Source: Sphingomonas sp. CCH9-E2
GTDB taxonomy: Bacteria; Pseudomonadota; Alphaproteobacteria; Sphingomonadales; Sphingomonadaceae
Assembly (NCBI RefSeq): GCF_001557215.1
Contig: NZ_LSJM01000166.1
Span: 1 to 13,164, forward strand
Reading direction: 5' to 3'
DNA length: 13,164 nucleotides
How positions within the stretch are numbered: the first letter of the stretch is position 1; the number at the start of each line of letters is the position of its first letter. Under the pieces are notes generated by a model. It had not been told where the DNA came from. It searched no databases and worked only from the letters and a program-made list of their open reading frames with translations. Positions 1-8,173 of the stretch are shown in pieces. The translations under genes and the position numbers were made by a program.

Positions 1-440
1 GGGCGGGCCGCGCCGGAGAACATCTGGCGCATCGACGCCTCGAACCCTGCCATGTCCGCCGGGGTCTGGTTGAGGCGATATTTCAGGACGAAGGCCGCAA
101 CCCCGCGATCGGCCAGCGCCCGCGCCACGGCCCAGCCCTCATTCTCCATCGACAGCGTGCGGAAGCCGCCGCCTGGCGCGACGATCACGGCCGTGCCGGT
201 CGCCTTGGCCGGATCGGGGAGGAAGGGGGTCAGCGTCGCTTCGGTCACGTTGCGCGCGAACACGCTGCCATATTGGCTGTGCCAGCTTTCGGGGTTGGTC
301 GCGCCGGGCAGTGCGCCCGTCCCGAGCGGAATCGCGTTCGGCTGAGCCGGGATCGCGATCGGAGTCATTCGGTCGTTCTGCGCCAAGGCCGACGTGCCGA
401 GGAGCAGGGCGGCGGCAAGGGCGGATGCGCGAAAGAACAT
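1..440 (-). CDS. Secreted alpha/beta-hydrolase (esterase-like), 3' end cut by window edge
   Basis: The frame is open from ATG at 440 to the left edge, giving 146 complete residues. The start is supported by an AGGAG seven bases upstream. Residues 1-20 form a signal peptide (MFFR, a hydrophobic Ala/Leu run, cleavage near SALA-Q), so the product is probably periplasmic. The stretch TAVIVAPGGGFRTLS (about 83-97) is a beta-strand followed by the glycine-rich oxyanion loop of alpha/beta-hydrolases of the BD-FAE/acetyl-xylan-esterase-like type. It is followed by a helix (EGWAVARALADRG) and a second strand (AAFVLKYRL). The serine nucleophile, Asp and His would lie beyond the edge. It is last in the transporter-GH43-esterase operon, and the GH43 frame runs 76 bases into it. 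By context it may remove acetyl or feruloyl groups from arabinoxylan/pectin, but that is inference; the fold is well supported, the substrate is not. Confidence 0.85.
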   Translation of the reverse strand, partial: MFFRASALAAALLLGTSALAQNDRMTPIAIPAQPNAIPLGTGALPGATNPESWHSQYGSVFARNVTEATLTPFLPDPAKATGTAVIVAPGGGFRTLSMENEGWAVARALADRGVAAFVLKYRLNQTPADMAGFEASMRQMFSGAAR

Positions 441-1432
441 GGCGGTTCTCCTGAAGGTCGGCGGGGTGGCTGGGCGGTCACGCCGGCATCGGTCTGAACG
501 ACGGGCAGCATCAGGCCGTTGGCGTCATAGCGCAGATGCTCCACGGTCACCGCGCGGCGGCCGAGCGCGCCCTGCTGATCCCCGATGCTGAGCGCAGCAT
601 CATGCAGGAACAGGTACCAGTTGCCTTTGAACTGCGCGATGCCGGGATGGATGGTGAAGCTGTTCTTGCCCGATCCGGTCAGCTCGCCGCGATAGGTCCA
701 CGGCCCCGTGATCGACGGCGCGGTGGAGTAGGACACGCGCTCATCCTTGTGCGTCGCGCGGTCGAGCGAGGCGTAGGTGAGGTAATAGAGATTGCCGCGC
801 TTGTGCAGCCACGGCCCTTCCTCGAAATGCGGCGGGGTGATCTCGGTGATCGCGCCGTCGATCTCAATCATGTTGGGCTTGAGCTTGGCGATATAGGCTT
901 GGCGATTGCCCCAAGCGATCCAGGTCGTGCCATCGTCGTCGGTGAAGACGGTCGGGTCGATATCCTCCCAGCTGTGCGTGCCCTTGGGCGTCATCTGGTT
1001 GGTGATCAGCGCGCTGCCCTTGGCATCGACGAACGGTCCGGTCGGCTTGTCCGACACCGCGACTGCAATCGCCTTGCCAGGATGGGTGTCGTCATGCTCG
1101 ACCGCGGCGTAGAACCAGAATTTGCCGTTCTTCGCGATGGTCTGCGAAGCCCAGGCATCCTTCTTGGCCCATTTGAAATCGGCCACGTTCATGATCGGAC
1201 CATGATCGGTCCAGCTGCGCATGTCGGTGGTCGAATAGACCAGCCATTCGCGCATGTTGAACATCTCGTCCCCGCGCGCCTGATCGTGCCCGACATAGAG
1301 ATAGAGGCGGTCGCCGACGACGAGCGGAGCGGGGTCGGCGGTGAACTTGTCGCGAATGATCGGGTTCGACCCCGGCACCGGCGTCGTCTGGGTCAGCGCC
1401 AGCGCGGCGGCGAGGATCGCGCCGCGGATCAT
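365..1432 (-). CDS. Secreted GH43 glycosidase (arabinofuranosidase/xylosidase type)
   Basis: A 355-residue protein of glycoside hydrolase family 43, an inverting five-bladed beta-propeller enzyme that trims arabinose or xylose from hemicellulose/pectin. Signal peptide: MIRGAILAAALALTQT. The expected triad is visible: general base Asp33 in FTADPAPLV, pKa-modulating Asp159 in WEDIDPTVFTDDDG, and general acid Glu205 in FEEGPWL. ATG at 1432 is chosen because GGAGGAA lies eight bases upstream and it forms an ATGA overlap with the transporter stop, implying translational coupling; an in-frame start at 1477 would lie inside the transporter gene. The C-terminus is odd: after VVQTDAGV, where the domain should end, the frame continues through about 40 Pro/Arg-rich residues (QPPRRPSGEPP...), the last 25 or so overlapping the esterase gene. 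The subfamily, and hence arabinosidase versus xylosidase, cannot be settled by eye. Confidence 0.88.
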   Translation of the reverse strand: MIRGAILAAALALTQTTPVPGSNPIIRDKFTADPAPLVVGDRLYLYVGHDQARGDEMFNMREWLVYSTTDMRSWTDHGPIMNVADFKWAKKDAWASQTIAKNGKFWFYAAVEHDDTHPGKAIAVAVSDKPTGPFVDAKGSALITNQMTPKGTHSWEDIDPTVFTDDDGTTWIAWGNRQAYIAKLKPNMIEIDGAITEITPPHFEEGPWLHKRGNLYYLTYASLDRATHKDERVSYSTAPSITGPWTYRGELTGSGKNSFTIHPGIAQFKGNWYLFLHDAALSIGDQQGALGRRAVTVEHLRYDANGLMLPVVQTDAGVTAQPPRRPSGEPPCSFAHPPLPPPCSSARRPWRRTTE

Positions 1433-2748
1433 GCGGCGGCTTCCTCCACCGGCTTGGACCCCCACAATGCGTACCACAGCACGTAAAGCTCACACGCGGC
1501 GGTCAACAGGAACGACATCTGCAGGCCGAAGCTGTCGGCCAGCCAGCCCTGCACCGCGACCAGTGCGCCGCCGGCAATCGCCATGATCAGCAGGCCGGAG
1601 GCCTCTTCGGTATAGCGGCCCAGCCCCTTGATCCCGAGCGTGAAGATCGTCGGGAACATGATCGAGTGGAACAGGCCGACCAGGATCAGCGACCACATCG
1701 CGATCGGCCCGTCGACGAACACGGTCACCATCATCACGATGAACGCGCCGACGCTGAAGCAGGCGAGCAGCGTCTCCGCCTTGATCCAGCGCATCGCGAT
1801 GGCACCCGCGAACCGCCCGACCATCATGCCGAGCCACATCAGCGTAAGGTAACGGCCTGCCTGTTCGGTTGTCAGGTTGGCGATGCTGGGCTGGGCGACG
1901 AAGTTGACGAAGAGGTTGGCGACCCCGATCTCCGCGATCAGGTAGATGAAGATCGCGGGTACGCCCCAGACGAGGTTGCGGTGCCGCCACATCGGGTGCG
2001 TGACGAAGCGGGTCCAGGCAGAGCCGGCCTTCACCGCCCCATCGCTGATCCGCGCGGTCGCCTTGCCCATCGCTGGCAGCGGGAAGCGGCCGATGATCAG
2101 CGCCAGAATCACCAGCACCAGCGCGACCAGCCCATAGGGCAGGATCACCGACTGTGCGTCCGCCAGTCGCTCCGCCTGCGTCAGCACCCGGCCATGCTCG
2201 GCGGTACCGCCGACCGAGCGTCCAAGGATCAGATAGGCCCCGAACAGCGGCGCGAGCACGGTGCCGAGCGAGTTGAACGCCTGCACTAGGTTGAGCCGCG
2301 ACGAAGAGCTTTCCGGCGGGCCAATCACCGCGACATACGGGTTCGCTGCGACCTGCAGCAGGGTGATCCCGCTGGCGATCACGAACAGCATCGTCAGCGT
2401 GACGCCATAGGACGGGATGCTCGCCGCCAGCATCATGCCGAGCGATCCGGCAGCCATGATCAGCAGCCCGGTGACCAGCGCCTTCTGATAGCCGATGCGT
2501 TCGATCAGCTTGGCCGAGGGGATCGAGGCAACGAAATAGGCGATGAACCACACGCTCTCGATCAGCGTCGTTTCGGTGTAATTTAGGTCGAACACGCTGC
2601 GCAGATGCGGCAGCAGCGTGCCGTTGATGACGGTGATGAACCCCCACATGAAAAACAGGCTGGCGAGCAGCGTCAGCGCGGGGCGGTAGCTGCGCGGCGG
2701 CGCCCCATCGCTGGGCGGATTAGTCGCGCCGATCGGTGACACTGCCAT
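1429..2748 (-). CDS. FucP-family sugar MFS transporter
   Basis: A 439-residue inner-membrane permease of the FHS (FucP) branch of the major facilitator superfamily, with about 12 hydrophobic segments starting near residue 22. Family signatures are SLFFMWGFITVINGTLLPHL (helix 1), LLQVAANPYVAVIGPPES (helix 4) and RLNLVQAFNSLGTVLAPLFG (helix 5). ATG at 2748 is chosen because GGAGG sits six bases upstream and the protein starts just before helix 1; a longer frame to 2814 would cross the promoter region. By context it imports L-arabinose, although FucP relatives also carry fucose, galactose or glucose. It leads the leftward operon and its stop overlaps the GH43 start (ATGA). The two acidic residues that matter for proton coupling in E. 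coli FucP (Asp46, Glu135) appear as Gly43 and Gln132 here. Confidence 0.9.
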   Translation of the reverse strand: MAVSPIGATNPPSDGAPPRSYRPALTLLASLFFMWGFITVINGTLLPHLRSVFDLNYTETTLIESVWFIAYFVASIPSAKLIERIGYQKALVTGLLIMAAGSLGMMLAASIPSYGVTLTMLFVIASGITLLQVAANPYVAVIGPPESSSSRLNLVQAFNSLGTVLAPLFGAYLILGRSVGGTAEHGRVLTQAERLADAQSVILPYGLVALVLVILALIIGRFPLPAMGKATARISDGAVKAGSAWTRFVTHPMWRHRNLVWGVPAIFIYLIAEIGVANLFVNFVAQPSIANLTTEQAGRYLTLMWLGMMVGRFAGAIAMRWIKAETLLACFSVGAFIVMMVTVFVDGPIAMWSLILVGLFHSIMFPTIFTLGIKGLGRYTEEASGLLIMAIAGGALVAVQGWLADSFGLQMSFLLTAACELYVLWYALWGSKPVEEAAA

Positions 2749-2847
2749 GCAACCCCTCCATGTCCGGCAATTTGCTTGCCCGTTATTTTGTCGGAGTATA
2801 AGCAAGCGCGACACCGGTCAATCCGGGCAAGGCAAAAGGGGAGTCGG
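2749..2847. promoter_or_regulatory. Divergent promoter region between transporter and epimerase operons
   Basis: A 99-base gap between two divergent operons. The middle is AT-rich against a GC-rich background. Toward galM there is a TTGCTT/TTGCCC-like -35 (2772-2781) and a TATAAG -10 candidate (2797-2802), with imperfect spacing of 19 or 15 bases. A six-base inverted repeat, GCTTGC (2774-2779) and GCAAGC (2802-2807), flanks the candidate operator. No convincing -10 was seen for the leftward transcript. Promoter assignments are by eye and tentative. Confidence 0.5.
2783..2799 (+). promoter_or_regulatory. Candidate GntR/FadR operator upstream of galM
   Basis: TTATTTTGTCGGAGTAT lies between the putative -35 and -10 elements. 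Its core TTGTCGGAGTA (2788-2798) fits the TNGTCNGACNA half-site palindrome typical of FCD-type GntR regulators with one mismatch. The TTATTTT flank plus GTCGGA recurs, with two extra bases between the halves, upstream of araD1 (10111-10127, minus strand). A weaker related match, ATGTCCGGCAA, lies at 2760-2770 beside the transporter ribosome-binding site. The position would let a repressor block RNA polymerase. This is inferred from similarity between the two promoters. Confidence 0.45.
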
Positions 2848-3975
2848 ATGATGAGGGCGATGATGGCCGCGGCACTGCTCTGCGCAACTGCAACGCCTGC
2901 TTATGCTGCGGACGCGGTGCGCAGCGACGCGGGCAAGCTGGCCGACGGCACGCCGATCGAGGCGGTAACGCTGAAAAACGCGCGCGGCGTTGCCGCCCGG
3001 ATCCTCACCTATGGCGCGACGCTGCAGTCGCTGGTCGCGCCCGACCGGACGGGCAAGCCGGCCGAGATCACGCTCGGCTTCGACGATGCCGCCGACTATG
3101 AGAACAAGCCGAACTATTTCGGCGTCACCGTCGGTCGCTACGCCAATCGCATTGGTGGGGGACGCTTCTCGCTCGACGGGCGCGCCTATCAGCTGACTCA
3201 GAATGACAAGGCCAATTCGCTGCATGGGGGCGTCCAGGGCTTCGACAAGCGCAACTGGCGGATCGTGTCGGTCTCCAGCGGGCCGGTCGCGCGCGTCGTC
3301 ATGGCGCTGACCAGCCCCGATGGCGATCAGGGCTATCCCGGCACGCTGGAGGTCAAGGTCACCTACGCCCTCGACGACAAGGGTGATCTGACGATCGAGT
3401 TCGACGCGACGACCGACAAGCCGACCATCGTCAACATGACCAATCATGCGCTGTTCAACATGGCTGGGGACGGCGCGCCCGAGGGGACGTCGCGCCAGCT
3501 GTTGACCATCCCCGCGCGTGCCTACACGCCGGTCGACGCGGCGCTGATCCCGACCGGGGAACTGAAATCCGTCGAAGGCGGCGTGTTCGATTTCCGCAAG
3601 CCCCGGCTGGTCGCCGAAGGGCTGCGCGACGGGCGCGATCCTCAGATCGTGATCGCGCGCGGTTATGACCACAACTGGGCGCTCGACAAGGGGCAGACCG
3701 CGACGCCGCAACTCGCCGCGCGGCTGGAGGATCCGGTGTCGGGCCGCGTGCTCGAGGTGCTGAGCACCGAGCCGGGCCTGCAATTCTACAGCGGCAACTT
3801 CCTCGACGGCACGGTCAGCGGGCGCAGCGGCCGCGTCTATCGCATGGGCGACGGCATCGCGCTGGAGCCGCAGAAATTCCCCGACGCGCCGAACAAGCCC
3901 GCCTTCGCCTCCGCGCGCGTCGATCCGGGCAAGCCTTATCGCCATGTCATGATCTACCGCCTTTCCACCAACTGA
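2848..3975 (+). CDS. galM: Secreted aldose 1-epimerase (mutarotase)
   Basis: A 375-residue GalM-family aldose 1-epimerase that interconverts alpha and beta anomers of sugars such as L-arabinose and D-galactose. An N-terminal signal sequence ([20 protein letters not shown], cleavage about residue 20-21) points to the periplasm, unlike cytoplasmic E. coli GalM. Family motifs are present: [18 protein letters not shown] (His126), [10 protein letters not shown] with catalytic acid His200, GYDHNW, and [14 protein letters not shown] with catalytic base Glu340. ATG at 2848 (or 2851) follows GGGGAG; the in-frame extension to 2776 runs through the promoter. It leads the rightward operon and is followed seven bases later by the dehydratase. 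Placed between extracytoplasmic arabinosidases and an importer, it probably prepares released arabinose for uptake or for the anomer-selective dehydrogenase. The family call is firm; the preferred sugar is inferred. Confidence 0.92.
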   Translation: MMRAMMAAALLCATATPAYAADAVRSDAGKLADGTPIEAVTLKNARGVAARILTYGATLQSLVAPDRTGKPAEITLGFDDAADYENKPNYFGVTVGRYANRIGGGRFSLDGRAYQLTQNDKANSLHGGVQGFDKRNWRIVSVSSGPVARVVMALTSPDGDQGYPGTLEVKVTYALDDKGDLTIEFDATTDKPTIVNMTNHALFNMAGDGAPEGTSRQLLTIPARAYTPVDAALIPTGELKSVEGGVFDFRKPRLVAEGLRDGRDPQIVIARGYDHNWALDKGQTATPQLAARLEDPVSGRVLEVLSTEPGLQFYSGNFLDGTVSGRSGRVYRMGDGIALEPQKFPDAPNKPAFASARVDPGKPYRHVMIYRLSTN

Positions 3976-3982
3976 GTATCAA

Positions 3983-5773
3983 ATGACCACAGACAAGCCG
4001 CTGCGCTCGCGCGCCTGGTTCGATAACCCCGACAATATCGACATGACCGCGCTCTATCTCGAGCGCTACCTCAACTTCGGCCTCAGCCTGGACGAGCTGC
4101 GTTCGGGGAAGCCGATCATCGGGATCGCGCAGACGGGATCGGACCTCAGCCCGTGCAACCGCCACCATCTCGTGCTGGCGGAACGGGTGCGGGAAGGGAT
4201 CCGCGAGGCGGGCGGGATCGCGATCGAATTTCCGGTGCATCCGATCCAGGAGACCGGCAAGCGCCCGACCGCCGGTCTCGACCGCAACCTTGCCTATCTC
4301 GCGCTGGTGGAGGTGCTGTACGGCTATCCGCTCGACGGGGTGGTGCTGACGATCGGCTGCGACAAGACCACGCCGGCGTGCCTGATGGCGGCGGCGACGG
4401 TGAACATTCCGGCGATCGCGCTGTCGGTCGGGCCGATGCTCAATGGCTGGCACAAGGGCGAGCGCACCGGATCGGGAACGATCGTGTGGAAGGCGCGCGA
4501 GATGCTGGCGGCGGGGGAGATCGACGCGGACGAATTCATCCGCCTCGTCGCCTCGTCCGCGCCCTCGACCGGTTACTGCAACACCATGGGCACGGCTACG
4601 ACGATGAACTCGCTCGCCGAGGCGCTGGGCATGTCGCTGCCCGGATCGGCGGCGATCCCCGCGCCTTATCGCGACCGGCAGGAGGTGGCGTATCGCACCG
4701 GCCTGCGCATCGTCGAGATGGTGGCGGAGGACATGAAGCCATCCGACCTGCTGACGCGGGAAGCATTCCACAATGCGATCCGGGTCAACACCGCTATCGG
4801 CGGATCGACCAACGCGCCGATCCACCTTTCCGCGATCGCGCGCCATATCGGGGTCGAGTTGCCGATCGACGATTGGCAGGCGGTGGGTCGTGAGGTGCCG
4901 CTGCTGGTCAACCTCCAGCCGGCGGGCGAGTATCTGGGCGAGGATTATTACCGCGCGGGCGGCGTCCCGGCGGTGGTGGCGCAGTTGATGCGGCATGGCC
5001 TGATCCATGAAGACGCACTGACCGCCAATGGCCGGACGATCGGCGAGAATTGCCGCGCCGCCACGATCGAGGATGAGCGGGTGATCCGCCCGTTCGAGAA
5101 CCCGATCCTGCTTGATGCCGGCTTCCTGGTGCTGCGCGGAAACCTGTTCGATTCGGCGATCATGAAGACCAGCGTGATCTCCGACGAGTTCCGCGCGCGC
5201 TATCTCTCCAACCCGGACGATCCCGATGCGTTCGAGGGGCCGGTGGTCGTGTTCGACGGGCCGGAGGATTATCACGCGCGGATCGACGATCCGGCGCTCG
5301 GCATCACCGCAGAGACGCTGCTGATCATGCGCGGGGCGGGGCCGATCGGCTATCCCGGCGCGGCGGAGGTCGTGAACATGCGCCCCCCCGATTACCTGAT
5401 CACCAGCGGCATCCGCAGCCTGCCGTGCCTGGGCGACGGGCGGCAATCGGGGACGAGCGGCAGCCCGTCGATCCTCAACGCCTCGCCCGAAGCGGCCGCG
5501 CTGGGCGGGCTTGCGCTGCTGCGCAATGGCGACCGGGTGCGCATCGACCTCAAGGCCGGGACCGCCAACATGCTGGTCCCCGACGCCGAGCTGGCCGAAC
5601 GCCGCCGCGCGCTCGAGGAGGCGGGAGGCTATCCCTATCCGCCGTCACAAACCCCGTGGCAGGAAATCCAGCGCAGTCTGGTCGGCCAGATGGAGAGCGG
5701 CGCGATCCTGGAGGGCAGCGAAGCCTATCAGCGCATCGCCCAGACCCGGGGGCTGCCCCGCGACAATCACTGA
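3983..5773 (+). CDS. IlvD/Edd-family L-arabinonate dehydratase
   Basis: A 596-residue Fe-S dehydratase of the IlvD/Edd family, predicted to convert L-arabinonate to 2-dehydro-3-deoxy-L-arabinonate in the cytoplasm. It closely follows the remembered sequence of the Rhizobium leguminosarum L-arabinonate dehydratase (MTALYxERxxNx[65 protein letters not shown] near the C-terminus, and the TPWQE...VGQ tail). Cluster ligands Cys58, Cys126 and Cys199 are intact, matching a [2Fe-2S] enzyme, and the Lys following the second Cys (CDK) is present. The gap to galM is seven bases and no strong Shine-Dalgarno is visible, so translation may be coupled to galM. This step is called AraC in Azospirillum, a symbol avoided here because of the regulator AraC. 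D-xylonate or D-fuconate dehydratase activity is possible, since the family is promiscuous. Confidence 0.93.
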   Translation: MTTDKPLRSRAWFDNPDNIDMTALYLERYLNFGLSLDELRSGKPIIGIAQTGSDLSPCNRHHLVLAERVREGIREAGGIAIEFPVHPIQETGKRPTAGLDRNLAYLALVEVLYGYPLDGVVLTIGCDKTTPACLMAAATVNIPAIALSVGPMLNGWHKGERTGSGTIVWKAREMLAAGEIDADEFIRLVASSAPSTGYCNTMGTATTMNSLAEALGMSLPGSAAIPAPYRDRQEVAYRTGLRIVEMVAEDMKPSDLLTREAFHNAIRVNTAIGGSTNAPIHLSAIARHIGVELPIDDWQAVGREVPLLVNLQPAGEYLGEDYYRAGGVPAVVAQLMRHGLIHEDALTANGRTIGENCRAATIEDERVIRPFENPILLDAGFLVLRGNLFDSAIMKTSVISDEFRARYLSNPDDPDAFEGPVVVFDGPEDYHARIDDPALGITAETLLIMRGAGPIGYPGAAEVVNMRPPDYLITSGIRSLPCLGDGRQSGTSGSPSILNASPEAAALGGLALLRNGDRVRIDLKAGTANMLVPDAELAERRRALEEAGGYPYPPSQTPWQEIQRSLVGQMESGAILEGSEAYQRIAQTRGLPRDNH

Positions 5774-5797
5774 CGCGACACGGTGGGAGGAGAGACG

Positions 5798-7423
5798 ATG
5801 TTCAAGCACTTCATGCTGGCAGGTTCGCTCCTCGTCACCGCGACGCTGACGGCACCGGCGCTGGCGCAGCAGGCCGATGCGCCGGTGACGATCACGGTTC
5901 AGGTCGACAAGCCGGGGCCAAAGATCAACCGCCATATCTTCGGCCAGTTCGCCGAGCATCTCGGCACCGGCATCTATGGCGGCGTGTGGGTCGGGCCGGA
6001 CTCCAAAATCCCCAATGTGCGCGGCATCCGCAGCGACGTGGTGGCGGCGCTGAAGCAGATCAGCGTTCCCAATGTCCGCTGGCCCGGCGGCTGCTTCGCC
6101 GACGAATATCACTGGCGCGACGGCATCGGCGATCCGGCCAAGCGGCGCGTCACGGTCAATTCCAACTGGGGTGGCGCGATCGAGAACAACGCGTTCGGAA
6201 CGCACGAATTCTTCGACTTCATCGAACAGATCGGCGCCGAAGCGTTCGTGTCGATCAATGTCGGATCGGGCAGCTACAAGGAGGCCGCCGACTGGGTCGC
6301 CTATATGACCGCCGACACCCGCAACACGGCGGGGCAGGAGCGCGCGGCGAACGGGCGGACCGAGCCGTGGAAGATCCGGTTCCTCGGCATCGGCAACGAA
6401 AGCTGGGGCTGTGGCGGCAATATGCGGCCGGAATATTATACCGACGAGCTCAAGCGCTACGCTCGCTTCACGCGCAACTACAACCCGGCGCAACAGGCCT
6501 TTCCGAACCCCGCCAACCCCTCGGCACCCTTGCCCAACCCGGATCAGATGCTGCGCGTCGCGGTCGGGCCGAGCGATGGCGACACCGCCTATACCGAAGG
6601 GGTGATGAAGGCGTGGAAGGGCCGCGACTGGAGCTGGAGCATCGAGGGGCTGTCGCTGCACAGTTACACCGTGGTGAAGTGGCCGCCCGCCTATGACTCG
6701 GTCAATTTCGCCGAGAAGGAATATGCCGAGCTGATCCAGTTCACCCTGTTGATGGACGAACGGCTGCGCACCCATTCGGCGATCATGGACAAGTACGATC
6801 CCGAGAAGAAGGTGCCGCTGATCGTCGACGAATGGGGTGTGTGGCTGGCCAAGCTGCCCGGATCGCCCGAGGGCTTCCTGCAGCAGCAGAATTCGCTGCG
6901 CGACGGCATCATCGCCGCGCTCAACTTCAACATCTTCGCGCGCCATGCCGATCGCGTGCAGGGCGCCAACATCGCACAGATGGTCAACGTGCTTCAGGCG
7001 CTGATCCTGACCGACGGGCCGAAGATGGTGCTGACCCCGACCTATCACATCCACAAGATGTACCGACCGTTCCAGGACGCGACGCTGGTGCCGGTGACGT
7101 TCGACGCGGGCCAGTATCGGGAAGGTGCGGTGACCCTGCCGCGCGTCGATGCGGTCGCGGTGCGCGCGACCGACGGGAAATTGTGGCTGTCGCTGGTCAA
7201 TCTCGACCCGGCCAAGCCCGCCGAAATCCGGCTGGCGATTCCCGGCGTGAAGGCCAAGTCTGCCGCCGGCACGGTGCTGACCGCGGCGAAGGTCAACAGC
7301 ATTAACAGCTTCGACGCGCCCGATGCGGTGAAGCCACAGCCGATTGCGGGCCGGGTTTCGGGCGGCGCGGTGAGCGTGCGTCTGCCGGCCAAGTCGGTGA
7401 CGATGCTGGAGATTGTGGAATAA
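5798..7423 (+). CDS. abfA: Secreted GH51 alpha-L-arabinofuranosidase
   Basis: A 541-residue retaining alpha-L-arabinofuranosidase of family GH51 that releases terminal arabinofuranose from arabinan, arabinoxylan or oligosaccharides. Signal peptide is MFKHFMLAGSLLVTATLTAPALA-QQ, so a periplasmic location is expected, whereas many bacterial GH51 enzymes are cytoplasmic. The (beta/alpha)8 domain begins with INRHIFGQFAEHLGTGIYGGVWVG and continues with VRWPGGCFADEYHWRDGIG. The acid/base Glu201 is in GIGNESWGCGGNM and the nucleophile Glu345 in LIVDEWGVW. The C-terminal beta-sandwich runs from about residue 430 (DAVAVRATDGKLWLSLVNLDP) to the end. ATG at 5798 follows GGGAGGAG with a suitable gap; an in-frame ATG at 5783 lies upstream of that site. 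It is the last gene of the galM-dehydratase-GH51 operon, 24 bases after the dehydratase. All key residues are intact. Confidence 0.95.
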   Translation: MFKHFMLAGSLLVTATLTAPALAQQADAPVTITVQVDKPGPKINRHIFGQFAEHLGTGIYGGVWVGPDSKIPNVRGIRSDVVAALKQISVPNVRWPGGCFADEYHWRDGIGDPAKRRVTVNSNWGGAIENNAFGTHEFFDFIEQIGAEAFVSINVGSGSYKEAADWVAYMTADTRNTAGQERAANGRTEPWKIRFLGIGNESWGCGGNMRPEYYTDELKRYARFTRNYNPAQQAFPNPANPSAPLPNPDQMLRVAVGPSDGDTAYTEGVMKAWKGRDWSWSIEGLSLHSYTVVKWPPAYDSVNFAEKEYAELIQFTLLMDERLRTHSAIMDKYDPEKKVPLIVDEWGVWLAKLPGSPEGFLQQQNSLRDGIIAALNFNIFARHADRVQGANIAQMVNVLQALILTDGPKMVLTPTYHIHKMYRPFQDATLVPVTFDAGQYREGAVTLPRVDAVAVRATDGKLWLSLVNLDPAKPAEIRLAIPGVKAKSAAGTVLTAAKVNSINSFDAPDAVKPQPIAGRVSGGAVSVRLPAKSVTMLEIVE

Positions 7424-7654
7424 GGCCGCGTCCGTCGCTTCCGAAGGGGAGGGGCGGGTGCGGTTGAAACTCACGAAGTTACGGGCAACGCGCGCGATTC
7501 TGTCAGCTTTGGGCGGGATGCGTGCCGTGCGTCGGAAGATGGAGAAGGCGTCCGGGTTCGGCATCGGACGGTTGAGATATGCCGGATCTGGGCTTGTAGG
7601 AAAGGGCTACTTTTACCCGACCCGTCGCAGAGGGGAACGGCGGCAGTTTAGCGA
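7424..7654. other. Convergent intergenic region without a recognisable gene
   Basis: 231 bases between the GH51 stop and the stop of the opposite-strand membrane-protein gene. A plus-strand frame of 81 codons is open across it, but it begins inside the GH51 gene and its translation (Lys/Arg-rich, no domain) resembles nothing known. I see no RNA gene or transposon end. The only clear structure is the hairpin at 7637-7668. A short GTAG/CTAC pair followed by TTTT near 7595-7614 is too weak to call. Confidence 0.5.
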
Positions 7655-7668
7655 TTAGCTGCCGCCGT
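7637..7668. terminator. 10-bp perfect inverted repeat, possible bidirectional terminator
   Basis: ACGGCGGCAG (7637-7646) and CTGCCGCCGT (7659-7668) form a perfect 10-bp GC-rich stem with a 12-base loop. It lies between convergent genes and spans the last three codons and stop (7655-7657) of the minus-strand membrane protein. On the plus strand it is followed by CCGGCCTGTTTGTTG, only weakly T-rich; on the minus strand by TTCCCCTCT. Placement fits transcription termination, but the poor U tracts lower confidence. Confidence 0.5.
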
Positions 7669-8089
7669 CCGGCCTGTTTGTTGCGCGAGCAACGGCTGCC
7701 ACTAACGCAATTAAATGGACGACCAAGGCGAGTGACAGATAGCCAATCGCAGTCAACAACGTGAAATCAGTCATCATACTGTCCGGCGGCAAGCCGGTTT
7801 CGTCCAAGTACAACGATGATCCCAGTCTAACTACGCCGACTGCGGCGGGGATGAACATAAGATGCGGTAGCCAACGCCAATGTGACTTGATCCGCCCATC
7901 TGCGATCCAGATGAGAGCCGACAGTGATATCGGAACGAATGAAGCTGCGAGCCACCCTATCACAGCCAATGTCGTAACTCTTTCAGTGACATCATACGCT
8001 ACCTCTAGCGCACCGATCGTAGCATCAGCGGTAAGCAGAGTGACCGCCGCTACAGCAACTCCATAGGCAATATATCCGCGGCGCTTCAT
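7655..8089 (-). CDS. Hypothetical four-helix membrane protein
   Basis: An unrecognised protein of 144 residues if read from ATG at 8089; the frame could begin at TTG 8155 (166 residues). Neither start has a clear Shine-Dalgarno. ATG 8089 is preferred because it places MKRR directly before the first hydrophobic segment, as expected for an inner-membrane protein. Four membrane helices are predicted at about residues 6-28, 38-62, 73-94 and 109-133, with a charged loop IADGRIKSHWRW between helices 2 and 3. No catalytic motif or known domain is seen. GC content is clearly lower than in neighbours (two sampled 60-base lines gave 50-52%, against 75% in a line of the adjacent dehydrogenase), suggesting a gene of different origin. 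It lies 84 bases downstream of the dehydrogenase on the same strand but has no evident link to sugar metabolism. Confidence 0.6.
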   Translation of the reverse strand: MKRRGYIAYGVAVAAVTLLTADATIGALEVAYDVTERVTTLAVIGWLAASFVPISLSALIWIADGRIKSHWRWLPHLMFIPAAVGVVRLGSSLYLDETGLPPDSMMTDFTLLTAIGYLSLALVVHLIALVAAVARATNRPDGGS

Positions 8090-8173
8090 CGCGCCAGCAT
8101 CGACATATATGCGAACGACCGCAATGGGGTCGTCTGCGGACAGTCTTCCTTTCAAAACTGGGCCGCGCGTCGA

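Noticed and set aside
536..1486. Long plus-strand open frame opposite the GH43 gene
   Set aside because: Arg/Asp/His-rich translation typical of the antisense of a GC-rich gene; GH43 on the other strand has all catalytic motifs.
3947..5446. 499-codon minus-strand frame opposite the dehydratase
   Set aside because: Composition is that of an antisense shadow (many Arg, Asp, His, Gln) and it has no domain; the plus-strand dehydratase is unmistakable.
5645..7564. 639-codon minus-strand frame opposite GH51
   Set aside because: Longest frame in the window, but it is the antisense of a complete GH51 gene and its translation has no recognisable domain.
7595..7614. GTAG/CTAC pair followed by TTTT as a terminator
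   Set aside because: Only four base pairs; not distinguishable from chance.
7413..7658. 81-codon plus-strand frame in the gap after GH51
   Set aside because: Starts inside the GH51 gene, has no ribosome-binding site or recognisable protein, and ends in the hairpin.
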